The translations under genes were made by a program, and so were the position numbers. 64,000 nt of DNA, from positions 1-64,000 of the forward strand of contig NZ_JAAZTU010000003.1 in the NCBI RefSeq assembly GCF_012395185.1, given 5' to 3'. The notes beneath the pieces are model-generated. The model saw only the letters and a list, made by a program, of their open reading frames with translations. It was not told the DNA's origin and did no database searches. Source of the DNA: Vibrio aestuarianus (GTDB lineage: Bacteria; Pseudomonadota; Gammaproteobacteria; Enterobacterales; Vibrionaceae). Below are positions 29,333 through 39,029 of this stretch, one piece after another (within the stretch, counting starts at the first letter, position 1; each line of letters begins with the position of its first letter).

Positions 29333-31633
29333 ATGTGTACAAAACACGACGCCTGTCGCTCAACAAAAAAAACGATAGTTCATCAGCATTCTGCTTCATG
29401 TGCTAGTCCCAAAATCACCTCCATTAAAGCGGCTACGGTAGAGCCTAGTGATGGCGGCTGTTGTAGCTCTCAAGGTTGTCCAAGTGGTGCAGACCCTACT
29501 GATGACGAGGAATCTGCTCGGAGAGCATCATCCAATGCGCTTTATTCTTTAAGTTGGCAAATAGAGGGAATGGATTGTCCTTCTTGTGCGCGAAAAATAG
29601 AAACCGCGATTAAAAAAGTAAACGCTATTGTTGATGCAAAAGTACTGTTTGCTACTGAAAAACTGGTGGTTCAATTTAATGCGCCAGAGGCAGAACAAGC
29701 GATAGAGCAAGCCGTTGCCAGTGCGGGCTTTTCGATTCGCCGCACTGGTGCATCTCAAGTAAAAACTAGCGATAACACTGGTTGGAAATTGATCCTCATC
29801 CACAATGCACAAATCTTCTCAATAGCCTCAGCCATGGTTTTTGCTGCCATTATCCAATCTTACTTGCCACAGATTAGCCACTGGATTTTCGTCGTAACCT
29901 GCTTGGCTGGTTTATATCCGATTGCCAAAAAAGCGATACAGTTGGCAAAGTCAGGAACCCCTTTCGCTATAGAAACGTTAATGAGCGTTGCCGCATTAGG
30001 TGCACTCTATCTTGGGGAAACAGTAGAAGCGGCGATGGTTCTTTTACTATTTCTTATCGGTGAGCGTTTGGAAGCTTTTGCCGCCTCTCGTGCGAGAAGT
30101 GGTGTGCAAGCATTAATGGCTCTGGTACCTGAAACAGCAACAAAAATAGTGGCAGGAGCTCGCGTGAATGTCGCGGTAAGTGAGCTACAGCCAGGGGATG
30201 TTGTTGAAGTATCACCGGGAGCACGACTTCCAGCCGATGGCCAGTTACATGAAGTATCAGCCAGTTTTGATGAAAGTGCTTTAACTGGCGAATCATTGCC
30301 AGTTGAACGTTTTAAAGGTGAGAATGTGATGGCGGGCGCGGTGGTCGTCGATCAAGTGGTACGTTTTATCATAGTATCCAAACAGGGTGAAAATGCGATT
30401 GACCGCATTTTGCATTTAATTGAAGAGGCTGAAGCTCGTAAAGCGCCGTTAGAACGTTTTCTTGACCAATTCAGCCGTTGGTACACGCCATTAATGATGG
30501 TGCTCTCCCTTGCGGTGGTTGTTATCCCACCACTGTTTTTTGCTCAGCCTTGGGAAACGTGGGTGTATCGAGGTTTGGCGCTGTTATTGATTGCTTGTCC
30601 TTGTGCTTTAGTGATTTCAACGCCAGCGGCCATTACGTCGGGTTTAGCCGCCGGTGCGCGTCGTGGAGCCTTGATAAAAGGTGGAGCAGCGTTAGAGCAG
30701 TTAGGCAAAATTGAAACTATCGCGTTTGATAAAACCGGTACACTAACTAAGGGTAAACCCGATGTAACTGATGTGATTGCGCTTAATGGTTATCCGGAAA
30801 ACCAATTATTGAGCATGGTGGCAGCTATTGAAATGGGGTCAAGCCATCCGCTGGCTACCGCCTTGGTTGCTAAAGTTGAATCTATGGGGCTACCTATTGC
30901 TCAGGCCTCTGACAAGAAGGCACTGATTGGTCGAGGTGTTTGTGGGGTTGTGGATGGAAAAACATACCAAGCACTAGCGCCAAGTAAAGTGACGGTTAGT
31001 GTTTCTCATGAGACAAAACAGCGCATCGAAGTGTTAGAAAGTGAAGGTAAGACCGTTGTTGTTGCTTTGGAAGATGCGCGACTGATTGGCCTATTGGCTT
31101 GGCAAGATACCTTGCGTGAAGATGCGAAAGAGGCCATTGATGCTCTGCATCGGCTCGGGATCAGTACGATCATGCTCACGGGTGATAATCAAAGAAGTGC
31201 TGCAGCCATTAGTACTCAATTAGGTATCGACTTCAAAGCTAGTTTGTTGCCACAAGATAAAGTCAGTTATATCCAGCAGTTGGCACAGCAAAAAAATGTG
31301 GCCATGGTGGGGGATGGCATCAATGATGCGCCGGCAATGAAAGAAGCGAGCATTGGTATTGCAATGGGGGGAGGAACCGACGTTGCGCTTGAAACAGCAG
31401 ATGCCGCTATTACCCATAATCGGCTCATTGAATTAGCGACCATGGTGGAGTTATCGCAAGCGACGTTAAGAAACATTCGGCAAAATGTCACGCTGGCTCT
31501 TGGCTTAAAAGCCGTATTTCTAGTGACAAGCTTATTGGGGATAACAGGGTTGTGGGTCGCTGTTTTGGCTGACAGTGGTGCGACAGCTCTCGTTACATTG
31601 AATGCTTTGCGCTTATTGAAATTCAAGCAATAA
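29333..31633 (+). CDS. zntA: Zn/Cd/Pb-exporting P1B-type ATPase ZntA
   Basis: ZntA pumps Zn2+, Cd2+ and Pb2+ out of the cytoplasm. The 766-residue protein starts with a Cys/His-rich tail (CC, CxxxxC and HxH groups within residues 2-60), then an HMA domain with GMDCPSCARKIE, and about eight membrane spans. The transmembrane metal motif is CPC (IACPCALVIS). The phosphorylation motif DKTGTLTKG, the MVGDGINDAPAM hinge, and the last-span Asp in LADSGATALVTLNALRLL point to the divalent P1B-2 subgroup. AAGGAG precedes the ATG, and the upstream promoter is ZntR-type. Confidence 0.95.
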   Translation: MCTKHDACRSTKKTIVHQHSASCASPKITSIKAATVEPSDGGCCSSQGCPSGADPTDDEESARRASSNALYSLSWQIEGMDCPSCARKIETAIKKVNAIVDAKVLFATEKLVVQFNAPEAEQAIEQAVASAGFSIRRTGASQVKTSDNTGWKLILIHNAQIFSIASAMVFAAIIQSYLPQISHWIFVVTCLAGLYPIAKKAIQLAKSGTPFAIETLMSVAALGALYLGETVEAAMVLLLFLIGERLEAFAASRARSGVQALMALVPETATKIVAGARVNVAVSELQPGDVVEVSPGARLPADGQLHEVSASFDESALTGESLPVERFKGENVMAGAVVVDQVVRFIIVSKQGENAIDRILHLIEEAEARKAPLERFLDQFSRWYTPLMMVLSLAVVVIPPLFFAQPWETWVYRGLALLLIACPCALVISTPAAITSGLAAGARRGALIKGGAALEQLGKIETIAFDKTGTLTKGKPDVTDVIALNGYPENQLLSMVAAIEMGSSHPLATALVAKVESMGLPIAQASDKKALIGRGVCGVVDGKTYQALAPSKVTVSVSHETKQRIEVLESEGKTVVVALEDARLIGLLAWQDTLREDAKEAIDALHRLGISTIMLTGDNQRSAAAISTQLGIDFKASLLPQDKVSYIQQLAQQKNVAMVGDGINDAPAMKEASIGIAMGGGTDVALETADAAITHNRLIELATMVELSQATLRNIRQNVTLALGLKAVFLVTSLLGITGLWVAVLADSGATALVTLNALRLLKFKQ

Positions 31634-31742
31634 CCTCATGTTGATACGGGTGGCGGGTTGTCACCTGTATCATTTATGCTTTCACCGCCATTCTTTCTGA
31701 AAATGTGAAGTATGCGAACTATAATTGCATTGTTTTGTTCTA

Positions 31743-31870
31743 TATAACCTTTTTACTTGAAGCCGCAGCGGTGTTGGCTACGTTCACTCAACTCAATCGC
31801 ATAGTATGTCTATGCTCATGGGGATTCACTCACTTGCCGCCTAGTTGCAACTCCAATTAGTTTGGGTATA
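31743..31870. repeat. Vibrio-type intergenic repeat element
   Basis: In the 443-bp gap between zntA and udp, ~128 bp run from TATAACC to GGGTATA, giving MITE-like inverted ends. The inside contains CTTGAAGCCGCAGCGGTG, GTTGGCTACGTTCACTCA, a central GCATAG/CTATGC palindrome, and CACTTGCCGCCTAGTTGCAA. I recall this sequence as common between genes in Vibrio chromosomes. Only one copy is in this window, so its repeat nature rests on memory. Confidence 0.6.
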
Positions 31871-31977
31871 GGCAAACCAATGGCATTATTTAAACGTACA
31901 CTATTGCATCGATATGGACCGTTTTTGTGATGCAAACCGTTTTTCCGTGAAATGTTCGGTTACATTACGGTATTCAT

Positions 31978-31993
31978 TGTGAAATTGATCACT
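31978..31993. promoter_or_regulatory. Probable CRP site upstream of udp
   Basis: TGTGAAATTGATCACT fits TGTGA-N6-TCACA with one mismatch. A weaker TGTGATGCAAACCG half-site lies at about 31926. In E. coli udp is activated by CRP and repressed by CytR, so control of this kind is expected here. Confidence 0.7.
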
Positions 31994-32076
31994 CTTTGTT
32001 GAGGCTAGGTCATATAAAGTAAGTCCATACCCGATGAATATCTATGAGCTGAACAAGCCGCAATAAGGAGTCACTT

Positions 32077-32835
32077 ATGTCTCAAGCAGTTTTCCATCTT
32101 GGCGTTACCGAAGCCGATCTTAATGGTGCAACCCTAGCCATCATTCCTGGTGATCCGGCGCGTGTACAAAAAATCGCGGAAGAAATGGAAAATCCAGTTT
32201 TTCTAGCAAGCCATCGCGAATATACGGTTTACCGTGCAGAATTAGATGGTAAGCCAGTGGTGGTTTGTTCAACTGGTATTGGTGGTCCTTCAACTTCTAT
32301 TGCGGTTGAAGAACTTGCGCAACTTGGCGTTCGTACGTTCTTACGCGTAGGTACCACTGGTGCCATCCAACCACATGTCAATGTTGGTGATATGATCGTG
32401 AGCACAGGCTCTGTTCGTCTTGATGGTGCGAGTTTGCATTTTGCCCCAATGGAATTCCCTGCCGTTGCTGATTTTGATGTGGCAACCGCGATGAAAGCAG
32501 CAGTTGTTGAAAGTGGTGCTACAGTGCATATGGGCGTTACGGCATCTAGTGATACTTTCTACCCTGGCCAAGAACGTTATGACACTTTCACTGGTCGTGT
32601 TGTACGCCGTTTCCAAGGTTCAATGCAAGAATGGCAAGACATGGGCGTGCTAAACTTTGAAATGGAATCTGCAACGCTACTGACTATGTGTGCAAGTTCT
32701 GGTTTGAAAGCGGGTTGTGTGGCCGGTGTTATCATTAACCGTACTCAAAAAGAGATCCCAGACCACGCTATACTGAAAGAGACGGAAGCGCGTTCAATTA
32801 AAGTAGTTGTTGAAGCTGCACGTAAAATGCTTTAA
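32077..32835 (+). CDS. udp: Uridine phosphorylase
   Basis: Udp splits uridine with phosphate to uracil and ribose-1-phosphate in pyrimidine salvage. The 252-residue protein belongs to the NP-1 nucleoside phosphorylase family: [31 protein letters not shown], and the ribose-binding [15 protein letters not shown] segment. AAGGAG ribosome site; strong terminator downstream. Confidence 0.96.
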   Translation: MSQAVFHLGVTEADLNGATLAIIPGDPARVQKIAEEMENPVFLASHREYTVYRAELDGKPVVVCSTGIGGPSTSIAVEELAQLGVRTFLRVGTTGAIQPHVNVGDMIVSTGSVRLDGASLHFAPMEFPAVADFDVATAMKAAVVESGATVHMGVTASSDTFYPGQERYDTFTGRVVRRFQGSMQEWQDMGVLNFEMESATLLTMCASSGLKAGCVAGVIINRTQKEIPDHAILKETEARSIKVVVEAARKML

Positions 32836-32866
32836 CGCTTAAACTTTACACTTCTCTTTAAAACTA

Positions 32867-32888
32867 AGCCCCAATGTTTGGGGCTTTT
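32867..32888 (+). terminator. Terminator after udp
   Basis: AGCCCCAA, loop TGT, TTGGGGCTTTT, between converging genes. Confidence 0.88.
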
Positions 32889-32916
32889 GTGTTCATAGAA
32901 TCATCAGCCAAAATTT

Positions 32917-33666
32917 TCATTCATCAATCCGGTTGCTGTCAAAAACGATAAGTTGATATTCACCACTGTCAATAAGCTGCTGTAAACCTCGAGCGAACAC
33001 TCGGTTAAGATGTTGGCTGCGTTCAAGGTTGTGTTTAGAAAATAGAATATGCATTTTGTCTTCCATCAGAGATTGGCTACTGACTTGGAACTGAGATGCT
33101 TCTTTGCTATCAAACAGTTTACCGAGTAAATAGTTTCCTCTGATCAAACCTGTCGGATAAGCATCAATACGTTTTTTGGCTAACTTTATAAAATTAATCT
33201 CTTCAGCGTTGGCGATATTGGGCTCAACGCCTAAGTTGATAAGATAATTGGTTGCTTGGTAGTCTTGGGTTGCACCGATAATATATTTTTTGAGATCTTC
33301 AGTATTGTTCCAAGTAAAGCCCACATCTTTGTGTGAGAAAAAAACAATTTTTTGAGTAAAGAATGGCACTGAGATAAGAAACTTTTCCTGTCTTGAGTCG
33401 CTGACCATCCAAGGGAAGCTGCCATCATACTTATCTTGAGCTGCAAGGCGTAGAGAGCGTGACCAAGGGAAGTAATCCAATTCAACCTGATAACCCTGGC
33501 TTTCAAAGGCTTTGACCACTATCTGCTCTGCAATTTTCTCGTTGGGGTTAGCAGATGAACTGGTATAAGGAGCCCATTCTCCAATCGCAAACTTTACTCG
33601 CATTTCTTGTGCGGCTAACGGGTAAGAGAATAACAGACAACTTAACATCCACGATATTGCTTTCAT
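32917..33666 (-). CDS. Periplasmic solute-binding-like protein (SBP family 3)
   Basis: A 249-residue protein with a signal peptide (about residues 1-19, cut after YPLAAQ) followed by an amino-acid-type extracellular binding fold: WAPYTSS, IVVKAFESQGYQVELDYFPWSRS, YDGSFPWMVSDSRQEKFLIS. No ABC permease or ATPase gene is adjacent. Stand-alone family members of this kind are frequent in Vibrio and Shewanella; some are sensors and most have no known ligand. Confidence 0.82.
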   Translation of the reverse strand: MKAISWMLSCLLFSYPLAAQEMRVKFAIGEWAPYTSSSANPNEKIAEQIVVKAFESQGYQVELDYFPWSRSLRLAAQDKYDGSFPWMVSDSRQEKFLISVPFFTQKIVFFSHKDVGFTWNNTEDLKKYIIGATQDYQATNYLINLGVEPNIANAEEINFIKLAKKRIDAYPTGLIRGNYLLGKLFDSKEASQFQVSSQSLMEDKMHILFSKHNLERSQHLNRVFARGLQQLIDSGEYQLIVFDSNRIDE

Positions 33667-33758
33667 TTATCCCAACCTAAAGACGACCTATCGCTCAGTC
33701 TAGTGGTATCGTTTGCTTTTAGCGCTCTGTTTAAAAAATATTTGTGATAGAAATCGAG

Positions 33759-33790
33759 TAAGTCGGTTAGCGTTAATGCTAACCGACTTA
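33759..33790. terminator. Strong hairpin downstream of the membrane-anchored protein gene
   Basis: Perfect 13-bp arms TAAGTCGGTTAGC/GCTAACCGACTTA around GTTAAT. It directly follows the minus-strand gene ending at 33797, but that side has no T run. The plus-strand side is slightly T-rich. It is probably a terminator. Confidence 0.5.
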
Positions 33791-33796
33791 TTTTAC

Positions 33797-34603
33797 TCAA
33801 CTGAATGCAATTTTAGGTAGTGGTTGGTAGAGGCTTTCAGTTAAATCACTCAGCATTTGATCGTACACATGCGAAATGCTCAATGATATTTCGGTGGTGA
33901 TTTGATACATCCTATCGGGGCTAATATCAAAAGCAGGGTGGTCGTGTAATTCACCTAAGCTGTGCAGGGCCGATGAACAGCTAGGCGAAGCAATCGTCAG
34001 TGGGCTAATTAACGCTAACTGATTCATCTTACGTCTCACAACATCGCTGTAGTGCTGTAGACGCATTCTTCCATCCTGGCTTTGCATATCATCAATACAA
34101 ATACGCAGTTGCGTGAGTGAGTCCATTGCATCAATGACTTGTTGCCAGTTGATGTGGTATTCATCACTTAAGTCTTCGCGGCTTGACTCAACTAACCACG
34201 CCAAAATGACTTCATCCATTAAGAACATACAGTGGCGAATCGTTTTACCATGCATCATCTGATTACGAGCTACACTGCGTTCTGGCCATTCATTCATCAA
34301 TGCTTTTAGCTTGAGTTGCAGTACACGGTACATTGGCTTGTTGTCAAAATGCGCTGTGGCAATCAGTTGGTTACTTTTCTGAAATAGTTGGTCCTGTATT
34401 TCAGTTAATTCGGTGTCTCGTCGACTGTTTGATAGCAATGCATGGTGCGTAATGCTGCGGTGCTGACGGCTAAGAAGCAGCAACTGGCGCAGATTGATCA
34501 GTAATTCATATTTCCGCTGTAAGGTTGATTCACGCTGTTTAGATAAATAAAACATGAACCATAATATACCGATAGAGACGAGCATAGAGATAAAAACAAA
34601 CAT
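33797..34603 (-). CDS. Unrecognised membrane-anchored protein
   Basis: 268 residues from an ATG preceded by AAGGAG six bases upstream; an earlier TTG start at 34657 lacks such a site. One N-terminal membrane span (MFVFISMLVSIGILWFMFYL) is followed by a ~245-residue, mostly helical cytoplasmic or periplasmic part with Gln/Arg-rich segments (RQHRSITHHALLSN, MHGKTIRHCMFLMDEV). The arrangement of paired helices recalls nitrate-sensing (NIT-like) helical bundles, but the resemblance is weak and I do not assign a function. It stands alone, with hairpins on both sides. Confidence 0.75.
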   Translation of the reverse strand: MFVFISMLVSIGILWFMFYLSKQRESTLQRKYELLINLRQLLLLSRQHRSITHHALLSNSRRDTELTEIQDQLFQKSNQLIATAHFDNKPMYRVLQLKLKALMNEWPERSVARNQMMHGKTIRHCMFLMDEVILAWLVESSREDLSDEYHINWQQVIDAMDSLTQLRICIDDMQSQDGRMRLQHYSDVVRRKMNQLALISPLTIASPSCSSALHSLGELHDHPAFDISPDRMYQITTEISLSISHVYDQMLSDLTESLYQPLPKIAFS

Positions 34604-34773
34604 AACCAACTCCTTGTTAATGTTATACCAATAAGGAGGTAGCAGACTTAATGCCAATTATTAATTTCTTATTATTCAGATGGTTATGATTTATTAAGGC
34701 CAGTTAATGCATCAAAATAGTGCATTTTGAACTAAAAGTGTGAGGCAGATCGCTATTGATGGTCAGGTGATAT

Positions 34774-34806
34774 AAAAAATCCCCAATACATCTCTGCATT
34801 GGGGAC
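34774..34806 (-). terminator. Terminator after metG
   Basis: On the minus strand TCCCCAAT, ten-base loop, ATTGGGGA followed by six T. Confidence 0.92.
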
Positions 34807-34825
34807 TGTGTTATTTGGCGAGCGA

Positions 34826-36901
34826 TTACATTACGCGCATACCTGGTTGAGCGCCTTCATGTGGCTCTAAAATCCACAAGTCACTACCACCAGGGCCAGC
34901 GGCTAAGATCATGCCTTCCGACATGCCAAACTTCATTTTACGAGGTTTGAGGTTAGCGACCATCACGGTCAGTTTACCTTCTAACTCTTCGGGTTTGTAA
35001 GCCGACTTAATTCCAGAGAATACCTGACGCGTTTCACCACCGATATCTAGTTGGAATTTTAGTAGTTTGTCAGCTTTTGGTACTGCTTCACAAGAGATGA
35101 TACGAGCAATACGCATATCAACCGCTGCAAATGCATCAAACTCAATCTCAGCCGCAATTGGATCTTTGTCCAGTTCCGTTTGGCTCGCTTTCTCGTTTTC
35201 CGCTTCTGCTTTTTCTTTTGCTGCGGCTTCCGCTGCTGCATCTTCTTTAGAGGCTTCAATCATGGCTTCAATGTGCTTAGGATCAATGCGATTAAATAGC
35301 GCTTTGAATGGTGTTAGGCTATGACTTGTGAGTGGATCTTGTACGCCATCCCACGTAAGTTCTTGATTCAAGAAAGCTTCGGTACGTGCAGCCAGTGCAG
35401 GCATAACTGGTTTCAAGTAAGTCATCAATACACGGAATAGATTAATACCTACCGAGCAGATATCTTGCAATTCTTGATCTTTACCTTTTTGTTTTGCCAC
35501 AACCCAAGGTGCTTTTTCATCAACGTATTGGTTCGCTTTGTCAGCGAGTGCGGTAATTTCACGAATCGCACGGCTGAATTCACGAGTTTCATAAAGTTCT
35601 GCAATGCGTTCAGCGGCGGCAGCAAATTCGGCATACAGTTCTGGTTCAACAAATGTATCAGAAAGTTTGCCATCAAAGCGCTTAGTGATGAAACCTGCGT
35701 TACGAGAAGCTAGGTTGACGATCTTGTTAACTACGTCAGCATTAACGCGCTGCGTGAAATCTTCAAGGTTCAAGTCAAGGTCATCAATACGGCTGTTAAG
35801 TTTTGCCGCGTAGTAGTAGCGTAAGCATTCAGGATCTAAGTGGTTAAGGTAAGTACTTGCTTTGACAAATGTACCTTTAGACTTAGACATTTTCGCACCA
35901 TTGACAGTCACATAGCCGTGTACGAAGACATTGTTTGGTTTGCGGAAACCGCTGCCGTCAAGCATGGCAGGCCAGAATAGGCTGTGGAAGTAAACAATGT
36001 CTTTACCAATGAAGTGGTATAGCTCTGTTTTACTGTCTTTATTCCAGTACTCGTCAAAGTCTAAGTCATCGCGTTTGTTACATAGGTTTTTGAATGAGCC
36101 CATGTAGCCAATCGGTGCGTCTAGCCACACATAAAAGAATTTGTTCTTTTCGCCTGGAATTTCAAAGCCAAAGTATGGCGCATCGCGTGAAATATCCCAC
36201 TGTTGGAGGCCTCCCTCAAACCATTCCTGCATTTTGTTTGCAGTTTCAGTTTGTAGTGAACCAGAACGAGTCCACTCTTTAAGCATGCTTTCAAACTGAG
36301 GCAAGTCAAAGAAAAAGTGTTCAGAGTCCTTCATTACCGGAGTAGCACCAGAAACGGCAGATTTCGGGTTAATCAATTCAGTCGGGCTGTATGTTTCGCC
36401 ACAATTATCACAGTTGTCACCGTATTGGTCTTCAGACTTACATTTAGGGCAAGTGCCTTTAACGAAGCGATCCGGTAGGAACATCTCTTTTTCTGGGTCA
36501 AATAACTGAGAAATAGTGCGGCTAGAAATAAAGCCATTTTTCTTCAGTTCAAGATAGATATGTGAAGCCAACTCGCGGTTTTCTTCGCTGTGCGTACTGT
36601 GGTAGTTATCAAAGCTGATATCAAAGCCCGCAAAGTCTTTTTGGTGCTCTTCGCTTACCGCGGCAATCATTTCTTCTGGCGTGATACCCATCTGTTGCGC
36701 TTTAAGCATTATTGGCGTGCCGTGAGCATCGTCAGCACAGATGAAGTTTACAGTGTTGCCGCGTAAGCGTTGGTAACGAACCCAAATGTCGGCTTGGATA
36801 TGCTCAAGCATATGACCAAGGTGGATCGAACCGTTAGCGTACGGAAGGGCACAAGTTACCAGCAGTTTCCTTGAAGAAACGTTTCTTGGATCAGTCGCCA
36901 T
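34826..36901 (-). CDS. metG: Methionyl-tRNA synthetase
   Basis: MetG charges tRNA-Met and initiator tRNA. The 691-residue class I synthetase has the HIGH-type signature HLGH (residues 27-30), a zinc knuckle ([17 protein letters not shown]), and the KMSKS loop (GAKMSKSKG). A C-terminal EMAP/Arc1p-like tRNA-binding domain ([19 protein letters not shown]) supports dimer formation. It is divergent from mrp, the classic metG-mrp pair. Confidence 0.97.
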   Translation of the reverse strand: MATDPRNVSSRKLLVTCALPYANGSIHLGHMLEHIQADIWVRYQRLRGNTVNFICADDAHGTPIMLKAQQMGITPEEMIAAVSEEHQKDFAGFDISFDNYHSTHSEENRELASHIYLELKKNGFISSRTISQLFDPEKEMFLPDRFVKGTCPKCKSEDQYGDNCDNCGETYSPTELINPKSAVSGATPVMKDSEHFFFDLPQFESMLKEWTRSGSLQTETANKMQEWFEGGLQQWDISRDAPYFGFEIPGEKNKFFYVWLDAPIGYMGSFKNLCNKRDDLDFDEYWNKDSKTELYHFIGKDIVYFHSLFWPAMLDGSGFRKPNNVFVHGYVTVNGAKMSKSKGTFVKASTYLNHLDPECLRYYYAAKLNSRIDDLDLNLEDFTQRVNADVVNKIVNLASRNAGFITKRFDGKLSDTFVEPELYAEFAAAAERIAELYETREFSRAIREITALADKANQYVDEKAPWVVAKQKGKDQELQDICSVGINLFRVLMTYLKPVMPALAARTEAFLNQELTWDGVQDPLTSHSLTPFKALFNRIDPKHIEAMIEASKEDAAAEAAAKEKAEAENEKASQTELDKDPIAAEIEFDAFAAVDMRIARIISCEAVPKADKLLKFQLDIGGETRQVFSGIKSAYKPEELEGKLTVMVANLKPRKMKFGMSEGMILAAGPGGSDLWILEPHEGAQPGMRVM

Positions 36902-37058
36902 ACTTAATATTCGCTTTTATTGATAGGTATTAGAAATTGTGACTAATACTACCTTATGAAGCGAATGACTCCAAGGCGTGCGCTTAAGGAATCCCGCAAC
37001 TTTTTTAGGGTTCTGTCAGACAAAGGAGAGTGATAGCATGAGCAAAAAAGGAGAGCGT

Positions 37059-38135
37059 ATGCATCAGTTCACGTCTAAACAAGATTTTTGCGATTGGTTG
37101 AACCAATTTGAACATCCTTATCTGATTTCTGGTTGGGCAAATCAGCCTAATTTGGTTTCCATTTCTGCTGCGGGTATTTTTAACATTCAACTACCTTTTG
37201 CGGCGAGTGAATTGGTTCAATCGTTGTCTCAGTGGATCACAGCAAAACAGCAAGCCAAAGAAGTAGTGGAATTTAGTTTTGATGTGCTTATCGCACCGAA
37301 AGCCTTGCAAACGAAAGTTGCCCACAGTGTAAACGGGGTAAAGAATATTATCGCTGTAACATCAGCAAAAGGTGGGGTTGGGAAATCAACGACCGCAGTT
37401 AATTTGGCGTTAGCAATTGCTCACTCTGGCGCTAAAGTCGGTTTGTTAGATGCCGATATTTATGGCCCATCAGTGCCGATGATGCTTGGTAAGCAAGATG
37501 CGAAACCAGAAGTGCGAGACAATAAGTGGATGCAGCCGATCCTTGCGCATGGCATTTATACTCACTCAATTGGCTATCTGGTTGATAAAGCCGATGCGGC
37601 AATTTGGCGAGGGCCAATGGCTTCAAAAGCGCTAGCACAATTACTCAATGAAACTGAGTGGCCGGAATTGGATTACCTCGTGATTGATATGCCGCCGGGC
37701 ACGGGGGATATTCAATTAACGCTTTCTCAGCAAATTCCTGTAACAGGGGCGGTGATTGTGACGACACCACAAGACCTTGCGCTTGCGGATGCACGTAAGG
37801 GAGCGGCGATGTTTGAAAAAGTGGATGTACCGGTGGTTGGATTAGTTGAAAACATGAGCTACCACATTTGCAGTCACTGTGGCGAGAAAGAGCATATCTT
37901 TGGAATGGGAGGTGCGCAGCAACTCGCCAGTGAGTATGGTTTAGCTTTGCTCGCTCAAATCCCGTTACACATCACTGTGCGTGAAGATATTGATCAAGGT
38001 AAGCCTACGGTAGTCGCAAGACCAGAAAGCGAGCACGCTGAGCATTACTTGGCGTTAGCTGATCATGTCTGCTCTCGTCTGTATTGGCAAGGTATAGCCA
38101 AACCAGATGCAATCAGTTTTACATTGGTCGAATAG
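37059..38135 (+). CDS. apbC: Fe-S cluster carrier ATPase Mrp/ApbC
   Basis: A P-loop NTPase of the Mrp/NBP35 family that carries and transfers Fe-S clusters. The deviant Walker A is SAKGGVGKS (residues 102-110), and the bridging cluster ligands are C-x2-C in YHICSHCGEK. An N-terminal DUF59-like domain fills the first ~80 residues. ATG 37059 has GGAG five bases upstream and gives 358 residues. A second ATG at 37038, also with AAGGAG, would add seven residues, so the start is open. Confidence 0.94.
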   Translation: MHQFTSKQDFCDWLNQFEHPYLISGWANQPNLVSISAAGIFNIQLPFAASELVQSLSQWITAKQQAKEVVEFSFDVLIAPKALQTKVAHSVNGVKNIIAVTSAKGGVGKSTTAVNLALAIAHSGAKVGLLDADIYGPSVPMMLGKQDAKPEVRDNKWMQPILAHGIYTHSIGYLVDKADAAIWRGPMASKALAQLLNETEWPELDYLVIDMPPGTGDIQLTLSQQIPVTGAVIVTTPQDLALADARKGAAMFEKVDVPVVGLVENMSYHICSHCGEKEHIFGMGGAQQLASEYGLALLAQIPLHITVREDIDQGKPTVVARPESEHAEHYLALADHVCSRLYWQGIAKPDAISFTLVE

Positions 38136-38157
38136 CCCGTTAAGCACCATGTAACGC

Positions 38158-38173
38158 ACGAAAACGTTTGCTT
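38158..38173 (+). promoter_or_regulatory. PurR-like box between mrp and udk
   Basis: ACGAAAACGTTTGCTT matches the PurR consensus at 14 of 16 positions. It sits in the loop of an AAGCACC/GGTGCTT inverted repeat (38142-38180), ~130 bp before udk. PurR control of udk is not something I know from E. coli, so this is a suggestion only. Confidence 0.4.
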
Positions 38174-38304
38174 GGTGCTTTGTTACTCCATTCGAATAAA
38201 ACCCGCTTTAAAGTCTAAGCATTGACTGGCATCACATCGGTTAAGTCCCTATAATCGGGCAGTTTATCTATTTTCATCACCAAACCACATCGGGTGCAAA
38301 AATA

Positions 38305-38946
38305 ATGTCTGATAATAATCAATGCGTCATCGTAGGTATTGCTGGCGCTTCAGCTTCTGGAAAAAGCCTCATAGCAAGCACGATATATAATGAACTTCGT
38401 GCCAAAGTGGGCGACCACCAAATTGGTGTGATTACGGAAGATTGCTATTACAACGACCAAAGCCATCTCAGCATGGAAGAGCGTGTAAAGACAAACTACG
38501 ACCACCCGAGTGCACTTGATCACGACCTTCTTTGCCAACATTTAGAAAAATTGACTCGCGGCGAAGCGGTTGAAGTGCCAGAGTACAGCTATACTGAGCA
38601 TACTCGTACTGATAAAACGACAACGCTCACCCCGAAAAAAGTGATCATCTTAGAAGGTATCTTGCTTCTTACTGATCCTCGCTTGCGTGATTTAATGCAT
38701 GCCACGGTATTTATGGATACACCACTGGATATCTGTTTATTGCGCCGTGTTAAGCGTGATGTTGAAGAACGAGGTCGTACTATGGAGTCTGTTTTAAAGC
38801 AGTACCAAAAAACGGTTCGTCCGATGTTTATGCAATTTATTGAACCGTCAAAACAGTACGCTGACATTATTGTTCCACGCGGTGGTAAAAACCGTATTGC
38901 CATTGATGTATTGAAAGCCCACATTGCTAAATTGTTGAAATCTTAA
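38305..38946 (+). CDS. udk: Uridine kinase
   Basis: Udk phosphorylates uridine and cytidine to UMP and CMP using GTP or ATP. Walker A GASASGKS is at residues 14-21; the [13 protein letters not shown] and [12 protein letters not shown] blocks form the nucleoside site, and RDVEERGRT belongs to the lid. 213 residues is normal. With udp and apt in the window it belongs to nucleoside salvage. Confidence 0.96.
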   Translation: MSDNNQCVIVGIAGASASGKSLIASTIYNELRAKVGDHQIGVITEDCYYNDQSHLSMEERVKTNYDHPSALDHDLLCQHLEKLTRGEAVEVPEYSYTEHTRTDKTTTLTPKKVIILEGILLLTDPRLRDLMHATVFMDTPLDICLLRRVKRDVEERGRTMESVLKQYQKTVRPMFMQFIEPSKQYADIIVPRGGKNRIAIDVLKAHIAKLLKS

Positions 38947-38974
38947 CGTTAGTGGTCTTTATTTTTAAGCAGAC

Positions 38975-39000
38975 AAGTGGCACTTTATGTGCCACTTTTT
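38975..39000 (+). terminator. Terminator after udk
   Basis: AAGTGGCAC, loop TTTAT, GTGCCACTT with T tail. Confidence 0.9.
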
Positions 39001-39029
39001 GTATCTAAACATAAGCAAGGAAAAAGCTG

